Shown here: positions 31,748 to 33,329 of the stretch, piece after piece
How the letters are laid out: each line of letters opens with the position of its first letter
Numbering within the stretch: position 1 is the first letter of the stretch
DNA from: a virus
Reading direction: 5' to 3' (one strand)
Length of the DNA: 33,329 nucleotides
IMG/VR virus record: IMGVR_UViG_3300037882_000126
Coordinates: 1 to 33,329 of that record
Notes under the pieces: generated by a model
What the model saw: the letters and a program-made list of their open reading frames with translations, nothing else
Database searches by the model: none
Told to the model about the DNA's origin: nothing
Translations under genes and position numbers: made by a program

Positions 31748-32182
31748 ATGGCATCTATCATTTCAGCAGGAACAACAACAGGAACAGCTTTAAATGTATC
31801 GGCTGACACAAGCGGTAATTTAGCGTTTCAAACACAAGCTGGTGCTAATACACAAACACTACCAAACGGTACTGGAACGATTGCTTTAACAAGCCAACTT
31901 GTTGGTGTTGACCAAACTGTAACCAATGTAGGAGCAAGCAGAGCACTGGCAACAAACTATACAAACTCAACAGGTAAACCAATTATGGTTTATGTGTCAA
32001 TGTCAAATGCTTCAGCTTCGGCAATTACGGTTAGTTATATCAATGGTGTGTTGCTTTATGGCTCTGCTGACCCAAGTGCAAATGCTTATTATAGTGTAGT
32101 CTTATTAGTTCCTTCAGGAATGACTTATAATGTTGGCATGAACGGCACACCGACTCTTGTTAATTGGGTAGAAATACGATGA
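31748..32182 (+). CDS. Tail-associated adhesin-like protein, second module
   Basis: This 144-aa protein has AAAGGACAATA-ATG and begins with a related module (SADTSGNLAFQTQAGANTQTLPNGTGTIALTSQ). A beta-sandwich-like C-terminal part follows (PIMVYVSMSNASASAITVSYING, VVLLVPSGMTYNVGMNG, WVEIR). The shared front with the upstream gene and different rear suggest exchangeable tip modules that decide host range. It overlaps the next gene by ATGA. Confidence 0.6.
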   Translation: MASIISAGTTTGTALNVSADTSGNLAFQTQAGANTQTLPNGTGTIALTSQLVGVDQTVTNVGASRALATNYTNSTGKPIMVYVSMSNASASAITVSYINGVLLYGSADPSANAYYSVVLLVPSGMTYNVGMNGTPTLVNWVEIR

Positions 32183-32406
32183 AATTATTTAAAGATTCAA
32201 ATAATGAAGTCTTTGCTTACGAATTAGACGGTTCACAAGACCATTTAATTGGTGAGAAGACTCCTATTACACAACAAGAAGCTGACTCTTTAATTGCTGC
32301 AAAACAAGCAGCTTTACCAGTTCCAACACCTTTAACACCTTCTGAAAAACTAGCTTCTGTTGGTTTAAGTGTTGATGAACTGAAATCACTGTTAGGGGTT
32401 AGTTAA
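32179..32406 (+). CDS. Fibre-associated small protein
   Basis: This 75-aa protein starts at the ATG within ATGA shared with the upstream stop (MKLFKDSNNEVFAYELDGSQ); a longer reading begins inside the previous gene. LTPSEKLASVGLSVDELKSLLGV at the C-terminus is a helical ending common in phage proteins next to fibres. It could be a fibre assembly factor or a minor tail component. The stop overlaps the next start (TAATG). Confidence 0.6.
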   Translation: MKLFKDSNNEVFAYELDGSQDHLIGEKTPITQQEADSLIAAKQAALPVPTPLTPSEKLASVGLSVDELKSLLGVS

Positions 32407-33329
32407 TGTCATTAATATTTGACGGAACAAATGGAATTACATTTCCTTCGTGGACCACAGCAACTAGACCTTCTAGTCCTAATGCAGGACAGACAGGATA
32501 TAACTCCACTATCGGAGCATTAGAGTCCTACATCGGAAGTACTTGGACTGTTGTGCCTTATACAGGGACTTCCACAACTTACAGCGTTGAGTATCTCATT
32601 GTCGCTGGTGGCGGAGGCGGTGGTGCTCGTGTTGCTGGCGGTGGCGGTGGTGGTGGTGTACTGAATGGTTTTGCTAATGTCACTGTTGGTACAGGATACA
32701 GTCTTGTTATTGGCGGCGGTGGTGCTGGTGGAGCAAACTCTGCAGGTAGTTCTGGTACACAGGGGTCTAACTCTACAGGTTTTGGCTTAACAGCGGTAGG
32801 AGGTGGTGCTGGTGCAGGTCTCGGAACTGCTGGCGGTGCTGGTGGTTCTGGTGGTGGTAGTTCATATACTTCTGTTGCTATCGGTGCTGCTACGGCTGGA
32901 CAAGGTTTTGTTGGCGGATGTGCTTACACTATTGGTGCTTCTTATGGTGGCGGTGGTGGTGGCGGTGCTGGCATGACAGGCGGACAGGGAACAACACTTT
33001 GCGGTGGCAACGGTGGTTCAGGTATGTTGTCTAAAATAAGTGGAACTTATACTTATTATGCTGGTGGCGGTGGCGGTGGAATATCCTCTCAATTAGGCGG
33101 TACTGGCGGTGCTGGTGGCGGTGGTCAAGGTGGTAATGTATCAAACGGAGTTAATGGAACTGCAAACACTGGCGGTGGCGGTGGTGGTGGTGGAGACTTC
33201 TTTACTGGTGGCGCAGGTGGCTCAGGAATTGTTATTGTCTCTTACTTTGGAGCACAACGAGGCACAGGCGGAACCGTAACATCTGCTAATGGCTACACTA
33301 TTCATACATTTACTTCAAGTGGAACATTC
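32406..33329 (+). CDS. Gly-rich tail adhesin, runs off the window
   Basis: A frame of 308 codons starts at 32406 and is still open at the last base. The N-terminal module is LIFDGTNGITFPSWTTATRP and SSPNAGQTGYNSTIGALESY, a type that recurs at the front of aquatic phage tail proteins. It is followed by about 200 residues with many runs of Gly (GGGGGGARVAGGGGGG and similar), as in polyglycine-sandwich adhesins, and a final SANGYTIHTFTSSGTF strand. It probably binds the host receptor. The frame of the left-edge fragment matches if the molecule is circular. Confidence 0.68.
   Translation, partial: MSLIFDGTNGITFPSWTTATRPSSPNAGQTGYNSTIGALESYIGSTWTVVPYTGTSTTYSVEYLIVAGGGGGGARVAGGGGGGGVLNGFANVTVGTGYSLVIGGGGAGGANSAGSSGTQGSNSTGFGLTAVGGGAGAGLGTAGGAGGSGGGSSYTSVAIGAATAGQGFVGGCAYTIGASYGGGGGGGAGMTGGQGTTLCGGNGGSGMLSKISGTYTYYAGGGGGGISSQLGGTGGAGGGGQGGNVSNGVNGTANTGGGGGGGGDFFTGGAGGSGIVIVSYFGAQRGTGGTVTSANGYTIHTFTSSGTF

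Noticed and set aside
1-33329. CRISPR arrays, insertion sequences, integrase or attachment sites
   Set aside because: No regularly spaced repeats, transposase, recombinase or tRNA fragment was seen.

Overview
This window is the genome, or most of it, of a tailed double-stranded DNA phage, most likely a short-tailed (podovirus-like) phage of a Gram-negative, probably aquatic bacterium. The evidence is a compact set of phage genes: a portal, terminase, scaffold and capsid series; three consecutive internal-virion-type proteins; a holin-like protein with an M15 endolysin; and a T7-like replication set (gp4-type primase-helicase, family A polymerase, 5'-3' exonuclease, gp2.5-like SSB, resolvase-like nuclease, gp1.7-like DUF3310 kinase). 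No phage RNA polymerase, integrase, CI/Cro-type repressor or tRNA is visible, so the window reads as a lytic phage transcribed by host sigma70 RNA polymerase. The host assignment is inference only.

Layout. Positions 1-5754 (+) hold the end of a tail-fibre-type gene, a small protein, three internal virion or ejection proteins, a holin-like protein and an endolysin. Positions 5866-18575 (-) are one long, tightly overlapping replication and nucleotide-metabolism operon. It is read leftward from several tiny early genes through primase-helicase, FkbM methyltransferase, DNA polymerase, SSB, FEN nuclease, resolvase-like nuclease, DnaQ-like exonuclease, DUF3310 protein and a GT9-like glycosyltransferase to a class II ribonucleotide reductase, ending at an intrinsic terminator. 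Positions 18767-19171 (-) hold two small cysteine-containing genes. Positions 19573-22247 (-) are a separate cassette: a 39-aa membrane peptide, an amidoligase, a class II glutamine amidotransferase and a possible 27-aa ORF, closed by its own terminator. Positions 22248-23450 are a non-coding control region with iteron-like repeats, dyads and a rightward promoter. Positions 23451-30036 (+) are the packaging and head genes, ended by a terminator. Positions 30119-33329 (+) are tail-fibre and adhesin genes running off the end.

The stand-out element is the amidoligase plus glutamine amidotransferase pair. By family knowledge these enzymes form amide bonds (ATP-dependent COOH-NH2 ligation) using ammonia released from glutamine, which suggests a phage-encoded peptide, protein or cell-wall modification pathway of unknown target. 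A second thread is DNA-level control: an 18-bp dyad (TGTTGTATTAAAACAACA and variants) recurs at intergenic positions, and two promoters share identical architecture (TTGACA, 17 bp, TATTGT).

No tail-tube or nozzle protein (T7 gp11/gp12-like) is recognisable. Either sequence is missing between the right and left ends or these proteins are too divergent to see. The reading frame that runs off the right end continues in frame into the left end if the molecule is circularised, but this has a one-in-three chance of being coincidence.
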